Source of the DNA: JAWXVE01 sp044425555
GTDB lineage: Bacteria > Bacillota > Clostridia > Lachnospirales > Lachnospiraceae
DNA length: 56,777 nt
Direction of reading: 5' to 3'
Assembly (NCBI GenBank): GCA_044425555.1
Contig: JAWXVF010000001.1
Coordinates: 1 to 56,777 of the forward strand
Below the pieces are notes generated by a model. It was not told the origin of the DNA and made no database searches. It was given only the letters and a program-made list of their open reading frames with translations. This document shows, in pieces, positions 24,531 to 32,317 of this stretch (positions are counted from its first letter, which is position 1; every line of letters starts with the position of its first letter). Position numbers and translations under genes: made by a program.

Positions 24531-25733
24531 ATGTTAGAGAAACCAGCGATAGAAGGTGGAACTCCAATTCGAACTGAGAAAATATATTATGGTCATCAAT
24601 ATTTAGATGATGATGATTATGAAGCAGTATTAGAGGTGTTAAAAAGTGATTTTCTTACGTGTGGTCCTAAGATTAGAGAGTTAGAAGAGGCATTATGTAG
24701 GGAAACAGGTGCAAAATATGCTGTTGTGGTAAGCAATGGAACAGCAGCATTGCATATTGCTTGTATGGCAGCAGGATTACAAGAAGGGGAGGAACTGATT
24801 ACTTCTCCAATTACATTTGCTGCTAGTGCAAACTGTGCTTTGTATTGTGGAGCAACTCCTGTTTTTGCAGACATTCATCCACATACGTATAATATTAATC
24901 CAAGTGAGATAGAGAAGCAAGTGACAAGTCGTACAAAAGTAGTCGTAGCAGTAGATTATACAGGACAAGCTGTAGAATTAGATGCCATACAAGAGATTTG
25001 TGAGAAGCATAAATTAATTCTGATAGAAGACGCTGCCCATTCTATTGGAACTCGTTATAAGGGGAAGGGAGTAGGTTCTATAGCGGATATGAGTACATTT
25101 AGCTTTCATCCTGTAAAGACCATAACAGGTGGAGAAGGTGGTGCAGTACTAACTAATCAGAAAGAGCTATATGATAAGTTACTACAATATCGTTCTCATG
25201 GAATTACGAGAGAAGAAGCTTGGATGGAGACAAAAGATCCAGAACCATGGTATTATGAACAATTGTCATTAGGTTATAATTATCGAATGACGGATATGCA
25301 GGCTGCTTTGATTATCAGTCAATTAAAGAAATTACCAATGTTTACATCCAGAAGAAAAGAGATTGTGGAGCAATATAATCAGGCATTTACCCCTATGAAA
25401 GCTATTAGAGTGCAAGAAGAAATAGAAGCTTCTGACACTACGAGGCACTTATATATACTACGATTGAACATTAAGGAGTTAACCATTGATAGAAGGCAAT
25501 TCTTTGATGCATTGATGGCAGAAAATATTTGCTGTAACGTACATTACATTCCTGTGTATTACTTTCCGTATTACCAAAAACTTGGATATAAAAAAGGTTT
25601 ATGTCCTCATGCAGAGTCGCTATACGACGAGATGATTAGCCTTCCGCTATATTATGGAATGACAAATCAAGATGTGATAGATGTGATAGATGCAATTAAA
25701 CGTATAGTGAATTATTATGAGAGAAAAAAATAG
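24531..25733 (+). CDS. pseC: UDP-4-amino-4,6-dideoxy-N-acetyl-altrosamine transaminase
   Basis: PseC adds an amino group at C4 of UDP-2-acetamido-4-keto-altrose, using glutamate and PLP. This copy has 400 residues. Family blocks include FLTCGPKIRELEEAL (41-55), VVSNGTAALH (66-75) and EDAAHSIG (166-173). The Schiff-base lysine is Lys196 in FHPVKTITGGEGG. FAASANCALYCGATPVF and the TGQ segment are typical of PseC rather than of bacillosamine transaminases. The product carries the free 4-amino group that PseH normally acetylates, which is the proposed substrate of the formyltransferase in this locus. Confidence 0.92.
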   Translation: MLEKPAIEGGTPIRTEKIYYGHQYLDDDDYEAVLEVLKSDFLTCGPKIRELEEALCRETGAKYAVVVSNGTAALHIACMAAGLQEGEELITSPITFAASANCALYCGATPVFADIHPHTYNINPSEIEKQVTSRTKVVVAVDYTGQAVELDAIQEICEKHKLILIEDAAHSIGTRYKGKGVGSIADMSTFSFHPVKTITGGEGGAVLTNQKELYDKLLQYRSHGITREEAWMETKDPEPWYYEQLSLGYNYRMTDMQAALIISQLKKLPMFTSRRKEIVEQYNQAFTPMKAIRVQEEIEASDTTRHLYILRLNIKELTIDRRQFFDALMAENICCNVHYIPVYYFPYYQKLGYKKGLCPHAESLYDEMISLPLYYGMTNQDVIDVIDAIKRIVNYYERKK

Positions 25734-25760
25734 GCTGCGTAATCACATAGGAAGAAAGGC

Positions 25761-26783
25761 ATGGTTCGTAATATGAAATTAAATGAGCGTGTAAAAGAGA
25801 ATAAAGGAGAACATCTTCTATTAGAAAAGCCTAAGTTACCAACGAAGAATATGTTAGTTGAGATTAATAATACGTGTAATCATAAATGTATTTTTTGTAG
25901 TGTGAGAAAGTTAAAGAGAAAGCCACTTTATATAAAAGAAGACTTCTTAATACGAATTCTAAAGGAAGCATATGTAGAAGGAATTCGAGAGGTTGGTTAT
26001 TATATATCTGGAGAACCTTTTTTGAATCCCAATCTTGCAAAGTACATTAAAATTGCGAAAGAGATCGGGTATGACTATGTGTATATTACTACGAATGGTT
26101 CGTTGGCTACTATGGATAAAGTGCAAGAGTGTGTTGAAGCTGGTCTTGATAGTATTAAAATTTCAATCAATGCATCTAATCAAACAGATTATGAATTTAT
26201 TCATGGAAAAGACGATTTTCATATAGTGATTGATCATATTAAGCAAATGGCTACCTATAAAAAAGAAAATCACTTATCATTTAATCTATTTACTTCTACG
26301 ATTCTAACAAAATATACTGCCAATGCAAAAGAAGAGTTGAAAGAATTAATAGGAGAAGATGTAGATGAGATGATGTATTGGAAGGTAGGTAATCAAGGTG
26401 GTATGTTATCTGATGTAATAGAGGAATTAAGTGTGGATCAAGAAAGTTGTAAGAAAGAACGTTGTAATGAAGCGTTTCGAACAATCAGTATTACTTGTGA
26501 AGGATATTTAAGTGCTTGTTGTGTTGGATTTTCCAATTATTTGATTGTGGCAGATCTGAATAAAGTATCTTTAAGAGAAGCTTGGGAAGGGGAAGTATTT
26601 ACTGATTTACGAAAGCGATTATTAAATAATGAATTAGACAACACGGTTTGTAATAATTGTATGAATAATACGTGTGATTCCTTTGAACCATTATTAGAGG
26701 AATATTGTACGAAACAAGATCTGTCTACAATTTATCAAGATGGAGAATTGGACAAAAGGAAGATCAAATTTGATATTGGATAA
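25761..26783 (+). CDS. Radical SAM/SPASM domain protein
   Basis: This cytoplasmic iron-sulfur enzyme has 340 residues. The radical SAM cluster motif is CNHKCIFC (Cys39, Cys43, Cys46). YISGEPFLNP and ITTNGSLA match the second and third strands of the SAM barrel. The C-terminal third has a SPASM-like set of cysteines (CKKERCNEA, LSACC and CNNCMNNTC), which would bind extra 4Fe-4S clusters. It lies between pseC and pseB. Its substrate cannot be inferred from motifs; a modification of the pseudaminate or its intermediates, or maturation of a peptide, are both possible. The start at 25761 follows AGGAAG; the ATG at 25773 is an alternative. Confidence 0.85.
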   Translation: MVRNMKLNERVKENKGEHLLLEKPKLPTKNMLVEINNTCNHKCIFCSVRKLKRKPLYIKEDFLIRILKEAYVEGIREVGYYISGEPFLNPNLAKYIKIAKEIGYDYVYITTNGSLATMDKVQECVEAGLDSIKISINASNQTDYEFIHGKDDFHIVIDHIKQMATYKKENHLSFNLFTSTILTKYTANAKEELKELIGEDVDEMMYWKVGNQGGMLSDVIEELSVDQESCKKERCNEAFRTISITCEGYLSACCVGFSNYLIVADLNKVSLREAWEGEVFTDLRKRLLNNELDNTVCNNCMNNTCDSFEPLLEEYCTKQDLSTIYQDGELDKRKIKFDIG

Positions 26784-26804
26784 AAGAAGATACCAAGATA
26801 TTAT

Positions 26805-26833
26805 TTGTCAGAATCGAAATAGTATGGTAAAAT
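26805..26833 (+). promoter_or_regulatory. Internal promoter upstream of pseB
   Basis: TTGTCA (26805-26810), a 17-base spacer, and TAAAAT (26828-26833) match the sigma-A consensus at five of six positions in each box. It lies 31 bases before the pseB start and in an 81-base intergenic gap, one of the largest in this run of genes. It may reset expression for the downstream part of the locus. Confidence 0.6.
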
Positions 26834-26864
26834 ATCAAGATATCATCTAATGGAAGGGGAAATC

Positions 26865-27860
26865 ATGTTAGATCATAAAACAATATTAATTACTGGTGGT
26901 ACTGGATCTTTTGGAAAGTGTTTTACTAAATATGTATTGACACATTATAATCCTAAGAAGATTATTATATATTCAAGAGATGAGTTTAAGCAATTTTTAA
27001 TGGCTAATGAAATGGCAGAATATAAAGAAAAATTACGTTTTTTTATAGGAGATATACGAGATCAGGAACGTTTAAGACGTGCTTTTGATAGTGTGGATTA
27101 TGTAATCCATGCGGCAGCTATGAAGCAAGTTACAGCTTGTGAGTATAATCCACATGAAGCAATTAAGACTAATATAACGGGAGCACAGAATATTATTGAT
27201 GCCGTTTTAGATTCTAATGTTAAGAAAGTGGTGGCACTTTCTACTGATAAAGCGGTAAATCCAGTGAATTTGTATGGTGGTACCAAGTTAGTATCGGATA
27301 AATTATTTATTGCAGCCAATGCTTATGCAGGAAGTAGAGACATTTCTTTTTCTATAGTTCGCTATGGAAATGTAGCGGGAAGCAGAGGATCGGTAATTCC
27401 GTTTTTTCATAATTTGATTAAGAACAATGCGAAGGAATTGCCTATTACTGATTATCGTATGACACGCTTTTGGATAAGTTTAGAAGAAGGAGTGCAATTA
27501 GTGATTAAAGCATTAGAAGAGGCTAGAGGTGGAGAAACTTTTATTTCTAAGATTCCCTCTTTTCGGATTACAGATTTAGCGCAAGCTATGTTACCAGATT
27601 GTCCAATGCCAGAAGTAGGGATTCGAGAAGGTGAGAAGTTACATGAGATTATGGTGACAGTAGAGGATTCTATGACTACCTATGAATATGATAAACATTT
27701 TATTATCTATCCTCAAATGGTTTGGGATACGGCTAAGATGGTCACTCCAACAGGAAGAAAAGTAGAAGAGGGATTCGCTTATAGTTCTGATAATAATACG
27801 CAGTGGTTATCTGTAGAAGAGATGAAAGCTCTTTTGAAAAAGGTGGATTTAGAAAAATAA
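26865..27860 (+). CDS. pseB: UDP-GlcNAc 4,6-dehydratase (inverting)
   Basis: This enzyme carries out the first pseudaminate step, converting UDP-GlcNAc to UDP-2-acetamido-2,6-dideoxy-arabino-hex-4-ulose with C5 inversion. It has 331 residues and a Rossmann motif GGTGSFG (11-17). IYSRDEFKQ (35-43), HAAAMKQV (82-89) and LSTDKAVNPVNLYGGTK (125-141), with Tyr137 and Lys141, are PseB signatures. The ATG at 26865 is chosen because GGAAGGGG precedes it; one 15 bases upstream overlaps that site. This completes PseB, PseC, PseG, PseI and PseF in one window. A second, retaining-type dehydratase is encoded at 37503. Confidence 0.95.
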   Translation: MLDHKTILITGGTGSFGKCFTKYVLTHYNPKKIIIYSRDEFKQFLMANEMAEYKEKLRFFIGDIRDQERLRRAFDSVDYVIHAAAMKQVTACEYNPHEAIKTNITGAQNIIDAVLDSNVKKVVALSTDKAVNPVNLYGGTKLVSDKLFIAANAYAGSRDISFSIVRYGNVAGSRGSVIPFFHNLIKNNAKELPITDYRMTRFWISLEEGVQLVIKALEEARGGETFISKIPSFRITDLAQAMLPDCPMPEVGIREGEKLHEIMVTVEDSMTTYEYDKHFIIYPQMVWDTAKMVTPTGRKVEEGFAYSSDNNTQWLSVEEMKALLKKVDLEK

Positions 27861-27869
27861 GAAACGAAA

Positions 27870-27899
27870 GCAGGACATATCTAAAGGGTATGTCCTTGC
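27870..27899 (+). other. Stable intergenic hairpin after pseB
   Basis: GGACATATC (27873-27881) pairs with GGTATGTCC (27887-27895) around a five-base loop, and the stem continues through a bulge to 27870 and 27899. No T run follows, so it is not a normal terminator. It could stabilise or process the mRNA between pseB and the GtrA gene. Confidence 0.55.
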
Positions 27900-27918
27900 G
27901 TGCAGATAAGGGGAAAAT

Positions 27919-28338
27919 TTGATAAATTTTATAAAATTACTGTATGATAAATATGAAGATATTATTTTGTATTTATTTTGGGGTGTTATGGCAACCATTT
28001 TAAATATTGTATTATATGAGTTGTTTGTTCGTGTATTTCATATGCATTACATAGTTGCTAATGGATTGGATTGGATTTTGTGCGTTTTATTTGCCTATTA
28101 CACCAATCGAACATTCGTTTTTCGCAGTCAAATAAAAGATGCAAAAGGTATTATGGAGGAATTTGTAAAATTCTTTTCTTGTAGGATTGTATCAGGCGTT
28201 ATGGACATGGGTATTATGGTGGGAATGGTAGAGTTACTCCATATGGATGGTTCCATAGCTAAACTAGTAACACAAGTAGTAGTGGTAGTATCGAATTATG
28301 TATTTAGTAAATTATTTATCTTTCGTAATAAGGAATAA
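27919..28338 (+). CDS. GtrA family membrane protein
   Basis: This 139-residue protein has four hydrophobic spans and the pattern of GtrA proteins, which are thought to flip undecaprenyl-phosphate-linked sugars to the outer membrane face. FVRVFHMHYIVANGLDWILCVLFAYYTNRTFVFRSQ, split over residues 33-70, includes the conserved NRxFVF box. The start is TTG at 27919 with AAGGGG upstream. It precedes an acyltransferase by three bases. Its GtrB partner may be the GT2 at 34119 or at 9617. A second GtrA protein is at 41583. Confidence 0.85.
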   Translation: MINFIKLLYDKYEDIILYLFWGVMATILNIVLYELFVRVFHMHYIVANGLDWILCVLFAYYTNRTFVFRSQIKDAKGIMEEFVKFFSCRIVSGVMDMGIMVGMVELLHMDGSIAKLVTQVVVVVSNYVFSKLFIFRNKE

Positions 28339-28341
28339 CAT

Positions 28342-29406
28342 ATGGAAAAACGGAAAGCTAACTTAGAACTCATTAGAATTGTATCAATGGGAATGATTGT
28401 TGTACTACATTATTTATCAAAAGGAGAATTATTAGTAGAGGATTTATCCAATGGTAGCGGTATAGATTATTTCTATTGGTTGCTAGAAGCTTGTTCTATT
28501 GTAGCAGTCAATTTATTTATTATATTATCAGGATATTTGTTGATTGATAAGGAATTTCGATTTAGTCGTATTTTAGAATTATGGTTACAGATTTTATGGT
28601 ATTCGTTGCTTATACCAATCGTTTTATTGTTAATAGGAACAATATCATTAGAAGAATTGAATATTTATAAAATGTTACCATATGTATTTCCTATTATGAC
28701 AGAACATTACTGGTTTCTAAGTACATATATGATGTTGTTATTGTGTATGCCTTTTTTGAATAGTGGGATGAAGCAATTACCTAAGAAACAAGTGCAAATA
28801 ATTTTAATAGTATTACTTCTTATATTTAGTGTTAGTAAATCTATTATTCCGTTTTCGCTTGTTATGGATGGATATGGATATGGATTTGAGTGGATGATGT
28901 GTGTGTATCTTGTGGGAGCGTACATAAAATCATATGGAATTTCATACTTTTCATCTAAGAGAAAAAGTCTGTATACTTATGTGTTTGGTATATATTTTAT
29001 AATGGTACTATTTTTATGTTTTACTAATTATCATATGGAAATACAAGTGATTTATGCTTGGCGCAAAAGTGTATTCCATTATAATCATATTTTGAATTTG
29101 GTGGCATCCATATCATTATTTATGTATTTCTTGCACTGTAAGATTGAAAAACGGTGGTTGAAGGAAGGGATTAGGAGGATTGCTCCCTATGTATTAGGAG
29201 TATACCTATTACATGAACATATTGAAATACGCTATGAATGGCATAAATGGTTGGGAGTATGTAAAGAGTATTCATTTCTAGTAAGAGTGTGGAATCTCAT
29301 GCTGTGTATAGTAGTGTTATTTATCATGGGGGTTACATTAGAATATATACGTATACAAGTGTTTCGTGTAGGGAAGAGTCTTTATAAGGGGAAAGGAGCG
29401 AGATGA
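28342..29406 (+). CDS. Acyltransferase family 3 membrane protein
   Basis: This polytopic protein of 354 residues belongs to the acyltransferase-3 family, which O-acetylates surface sugars using a cytoplasmic acyl donor. RKANLELIRIVSMGMIVVLHY is the family-defining start, with the R-x10-H pattern supplying the catalytic His. About ten spans follow, including SGYLLIDKEF. It sits between GtrA and a GT-C-like protein, separated by only three and one bases. The SGNH esterase at 23418 could act on its product; that link is inference. Confidence 0.88.
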   Translation: MEKRKANLELIRIVSMGMIVVLHYLSKGELLVEDLSNGSGIDYFYWLLEACSIVAVNLFIILSGYLLIDKEFRFSRILELWLQILWYSLLIPIVLLLIGTISLEELNIYKMLPYVFPIMTEHYWFLSTYMMLLLCMPFLNSGMKQLPKKQVQIILIVLLLIFSVSKSIIPFSLVMDGYGYGFEWMMCVYLVGAYIKSYGISYFSSKRKSLYTYVFGIYFIMVLFLCFTNYHMEIQVIYAWRKSVFHYNHILNLVASISLFMYFLHCKIEKRWLKEGIRRIAPYVLGVYLLHEHIEIRYEWHKWLGVCKEYSFLVRVWNLMLCIVVLFIMGVTLEYIRIQVFRVGKSLYKGKGAR

Positions 29407-29407
29407 T

Positions 29408-31153
29408 ATGAGTAAGAAACAATGGAAAAAAATAGTAGAATATGGATTTTTTCCATTGTTCTTAGTAGTATACCCGTTTCGCCATATAAATCAAGGGGTG
29501 GATTTGACTGATACGGGGTATAGCCTCTATAACTACGAGATGTTTCAGGAAGTGGAAGCTTCTTGGTGGGTAATTGCTACGTATTTGTCTAATTGGATAG
29601 GAGACTTACTGCAACAGACACCTATGGGGGATACTTTGCTAGGAATGAATGTTTGTAGTGCGTTGTTAATTAGTAGTACTGCATTAATAGCCTATTTTTT
29701 GTTAAAAGAGCAGATTCCTGCACATTTGGTGTGGCTAGGAGAACTCTTAGCTATTAGCTTATGTTGGTGCCCAACAGTGATTCTTTATAATTATGTGACG
29801 TATTTTCTTGTGACATTAGGAATTTTCTTTTTATACCATGGATTGACTAGAGGGCATAATTGGTGTTATCTAGTGTCGGGTTGTTGTCTTGGTCTTAATG
29901 TTTTTGTGCGATTTCCTAATTTGGTAGAATCTATACTTATTCTATGTGTATGGTATTATGGTTGTTTAACTAGAAAAACTACGAAAAAAATCATACAAGA
30001 TACAGGATGGTGTGTGCTTGGTTACATATTGGGGATCATGCTGGGTGTGCTACCTATCTTATTGCGTTTTGGAATGGATGATATAGTGAGTACTATACAA
30101 GAATTATCGCAATTAGGCAGTGCTACTGGTGGTAGTGATTATTCTATAGTAACTATGGCGTTGATTCCGTTTGTTATATACTTGCAGAATTTAAAGTGGG
30201 TGGTATACATGGCAATACCAACTTGTTTTGGTGTTGTGTATTTTCGCTTTTGGAAAAGAAAAGAACAGTTTTTAAAGTATTGCTGGATACAAAAAGCATT
30301 GTATATGATTGGTGTACTTGTACTGTTTCGATGGTTTTATGGACAAGGTTTGTTTAATATTCAATATCAAACGTATGATTCTATGTTACGACTAGGGATT
30401 ATCTTTATTATGTTGTCTTTCACGTTTCTTAGTTGGTGCTTAGTATCTAAAAAAGTAACGAAAGAGCAAAAGTTGGGAGCTAGTATGGGATTACTCTTAT
30501 TGATTATTACTCCGTTTGGAAGTAATAACAATATTTATCCTATTTTAAATAATCTTTTTCTAATAGCACCGATTATGATTTGTATGTGTTATTTGTTAAT
30601 ACGATATAGTACCATTTCATTTGCTGTGCAAGGAATGTTGGCGGGATTTATTTTTTTATTCTTTATACAAAGTCTGTTATTTGGACATTTTTTTGTTTTT
30701 CGTGGAAGTAGCGAATACTTATTAAGAGATACTAGGATTACTACTATTCCTCGATTGCAAGGAATGTATACGGATGAAATACGTGCCAATTCCATAGAAG
30801 AATTGTATGAGTTTTTAAAGGAGCAAGAGCGATTAGATGCAGAATTAGTAACTCTTGGAAATTTACCAGCATTGCATTACTACTTTGGTATGTCCGCATA
30901 TTTGACTACGGCATGGATTGATTTAGACTCTTATAGTAATATTATGTTTTTACAAGATATGGATATGCGAAGAAGGAATGAGGAAACAGATGATTTTGTA
31001 TTGATTGTAGATATTTCTATGGTGGATATGATAGAATATGGGCAAATAGAAGAAACTTCACAGGCATTTAAGTATAGAGAGATAGTTGCCTTAATAGAAG
31101 AAAAAGAGTATCAAGAGCAAATGAAAAATGAATTGTTTGCAGTATATTATTAG
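29408..31153 (+). CDS. Large GT-C-like membrane protein
   Basis: This 581-residue membrane protein has about 11-12 hydrophobic spans in its first 430 residues, followed by a soluble, probably extracytoplasmic tail of about 150 residues. The first loop contains VDLTDTGYSLYN, whose acidic pair is placed where GT-C glycosyltransferases hold their catalytic Asp. No named family is recognised with certainty. It follows the acyltransferase by one base, and the context (GtrA upstream, GtrB-like GT2 downstream) suggests it transfers a polyprenyl-phosphate sugar outside the membrane. Function is inferred from topology and context. Confidence 0.6.
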   Translation: MSKKQWKKIVEYGFFPLFLVVYPFRHINQGVDLTDTGYSLYNYEMFQEVEASWWVIATYLSNWIGDLLQQTPMGDTLLGMNVCSALLISSTALIAYFLLKEQIPAHLVWLGELLAISLCWCPTVILYNYVTYFLVTLGIFFLYHGLTRGHNWCYLVSGCCLGLNVFVRFPNLVESILILCVWYYGCLTRKTTKKIIQDTGWCVLGYILGIMLGVLPILLRFGMDDIVSTIQELSQLGSATGGSDYSIVTMALIPFVIYLQNLKWVVYMAIPTCFGVVYFRFWKRKEQFLKYCWIQKALYMIGVLVLFRWFYGQGLFNIQYQTYDSMLRLGIIFIMLSFTFLSWCLVSKKVTKEQKLGASMGLLLLIITPFGSNNNIYPILNNLFLIAPIMICMCYLLIRYSTISFAVQGMLAGFIFLFFIQSLLFGHFFVFRGSSEYLLRDTRITTIPRLQGMYTDEIRANSIEELYEFLKEQERLDAELVTLGNLPALHYYFGMSAYLTTAWIDLDSYSNIMFLQDMDMRRRNEETDDFVLIVDISMVDMIEYGQIEETSQAFKYREIVALIEEKEYQEQMKNELFAVYY

Positions 31154-31188
31154 AAGTATATTATTAGATAAGAAAGATAGGAAATAAA

Positions 31189-32316
31189 ATGATTAATTTT
31201 AATGTACCACCATTTACTGGAAAAGAATTAGATTATATCAAAAAGTCAATTGAAAATGAAAAAATCTGTGGTGATGGAGAGTTTACAAAAAAATGTCATA
31301 TGTGGATAGAAGAAAATAGTAAGACAGGAAAATGCTTGTTAACGACTTCTTGCACCCATGCACTAGAAATGACCGCTTTATTAGGAGGGATTCAAGAGGG
31401 TGACGAAGTGATTATGCCTTCTTATACGTTTGTTTCCACTGCAGATGCCTTTGTACTTAGAGGAGCCACTATTGTGTTTGTGGATATACGAAAAGATACC
31501 ATGAATATAGATGAAGATTTAATAGAAGATGCTATAACAAAACGAACGAAAGCGATTGTACCTGTACATTATGCGGGGGTTTCGTGTGAAATGGATCGCA
31601 TTATGGAAATTGCAAAAAAGTATGATCTATTGGTGATAGAAGATGCAGCACAAGGGATTATGGCAACTTATAAGGGGAATATGTTAGGTGCTATAGGTGA
31701 TTTTGGGTGCTATAGTTTTCATGAAACAAAGAACTATAGTATGGGAGAAGGTGGAGCTTTATTAATACAAGATGATACTTATATAGAGGATGCAGAGATT
31801 ATAAGAGAAAAAGGAACCAATCGAAGTAAGTTCTTTCGTGGTCAAGTAGATAAATATACTTGGATGAACTGTGGGTCTTCTTATCTCCCTAGTGATATGA
31901 ATGCTGCTTATTTATATGCACAATTAGAAATGGCACAGGAGATGTTACAAGATCGTTTAGCTTTATATGAGAGATATGCTAGTAACTTACAAGTTTTATC
32001 GGATAAGGGATGTATAGAATTACCATATGTTCCAACGCATTGTGTACATAATGCGCATATGTTCTATATGAAGGCAAGAGATTTAGAGGAGCGAACAAGC
32101 TTAATTGATTACTTAAAGGAAAAGGGGATCTACGCAGTATTTCATTATATACCGTTACATTCTTCGCCGGCAGGAGTGAAATTTGGAAGATTTCATGGAA
32201 GTGATGCGGTCACTACGAAAGAAAGCGAACGATTATTAAGATTACCAATGTATTATGGGTTACAAGAAGAGCAAGTGATTTATATATGTAATACAATAAA
32301 GGAGTTTTATCAATAA
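31189..32316 (+). CDS. wecE: dTDP-4-amino-4,6-dideoxygalactose transaminase
   Basis: WecE (RffA) converts dTDP-4-keto-6-deoxyglucose to dTDP-4-amino-4,6-dideoxygalactose (dTDP-Fuc4N) using glutamate and PLP. The 375-residue sequence follows the enterobacterial family closely: VPPFTGKELDYI, CGDGEFTKKC, EVIMPSYTFVSTADAFVLRGA, SFHETKNY with the PLP lysine Lys181, and IREKGTNRSKFFRGQVDKYTW in two pieces. The dTDP-glucose genes rmlA and rmlB are not in the window, so the substrate must come from elsewhere. A WecD acetyltransferase is also absent, so one of the formyltransferases could instead act on Fuc4N. The start follows GATAGGAAAT. Confidence 0.92.
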   Translation: MINFNVPPFTGKELDYIKKSIENEKICGDGEFTKKCHMWIEENSKTGKCLLTTSCTHALEMTALLGGIQEGDEVIMPSYTFVSTADAFVLRGATIVFVDIRKDTMNIDEDLIEDAITKRTKAIVPVHYAGVSCEMDRIMEIAKKYDLLVIEDAAQGIMATYKGNMLGAIGDFGCYSFHETKNYSMGEGGALLIQDDTYIEDAEIIREKGTNRSKFFRGQVDKYTWMNCGSSYLPSDMNAAYLYAQLEMAQEMLQDRLALYERYASNLQVLSDKGCIELPYVPTHCVHNAHMFYMKARDLEERTSLIDYLKEKGIYAVFHYIPLHSSPAGVKFGRFHGSDAVTTKESERLLRLPMYYGLQEEQVIYICNTIKEFYQ

Positions 32317-32317
32317 G

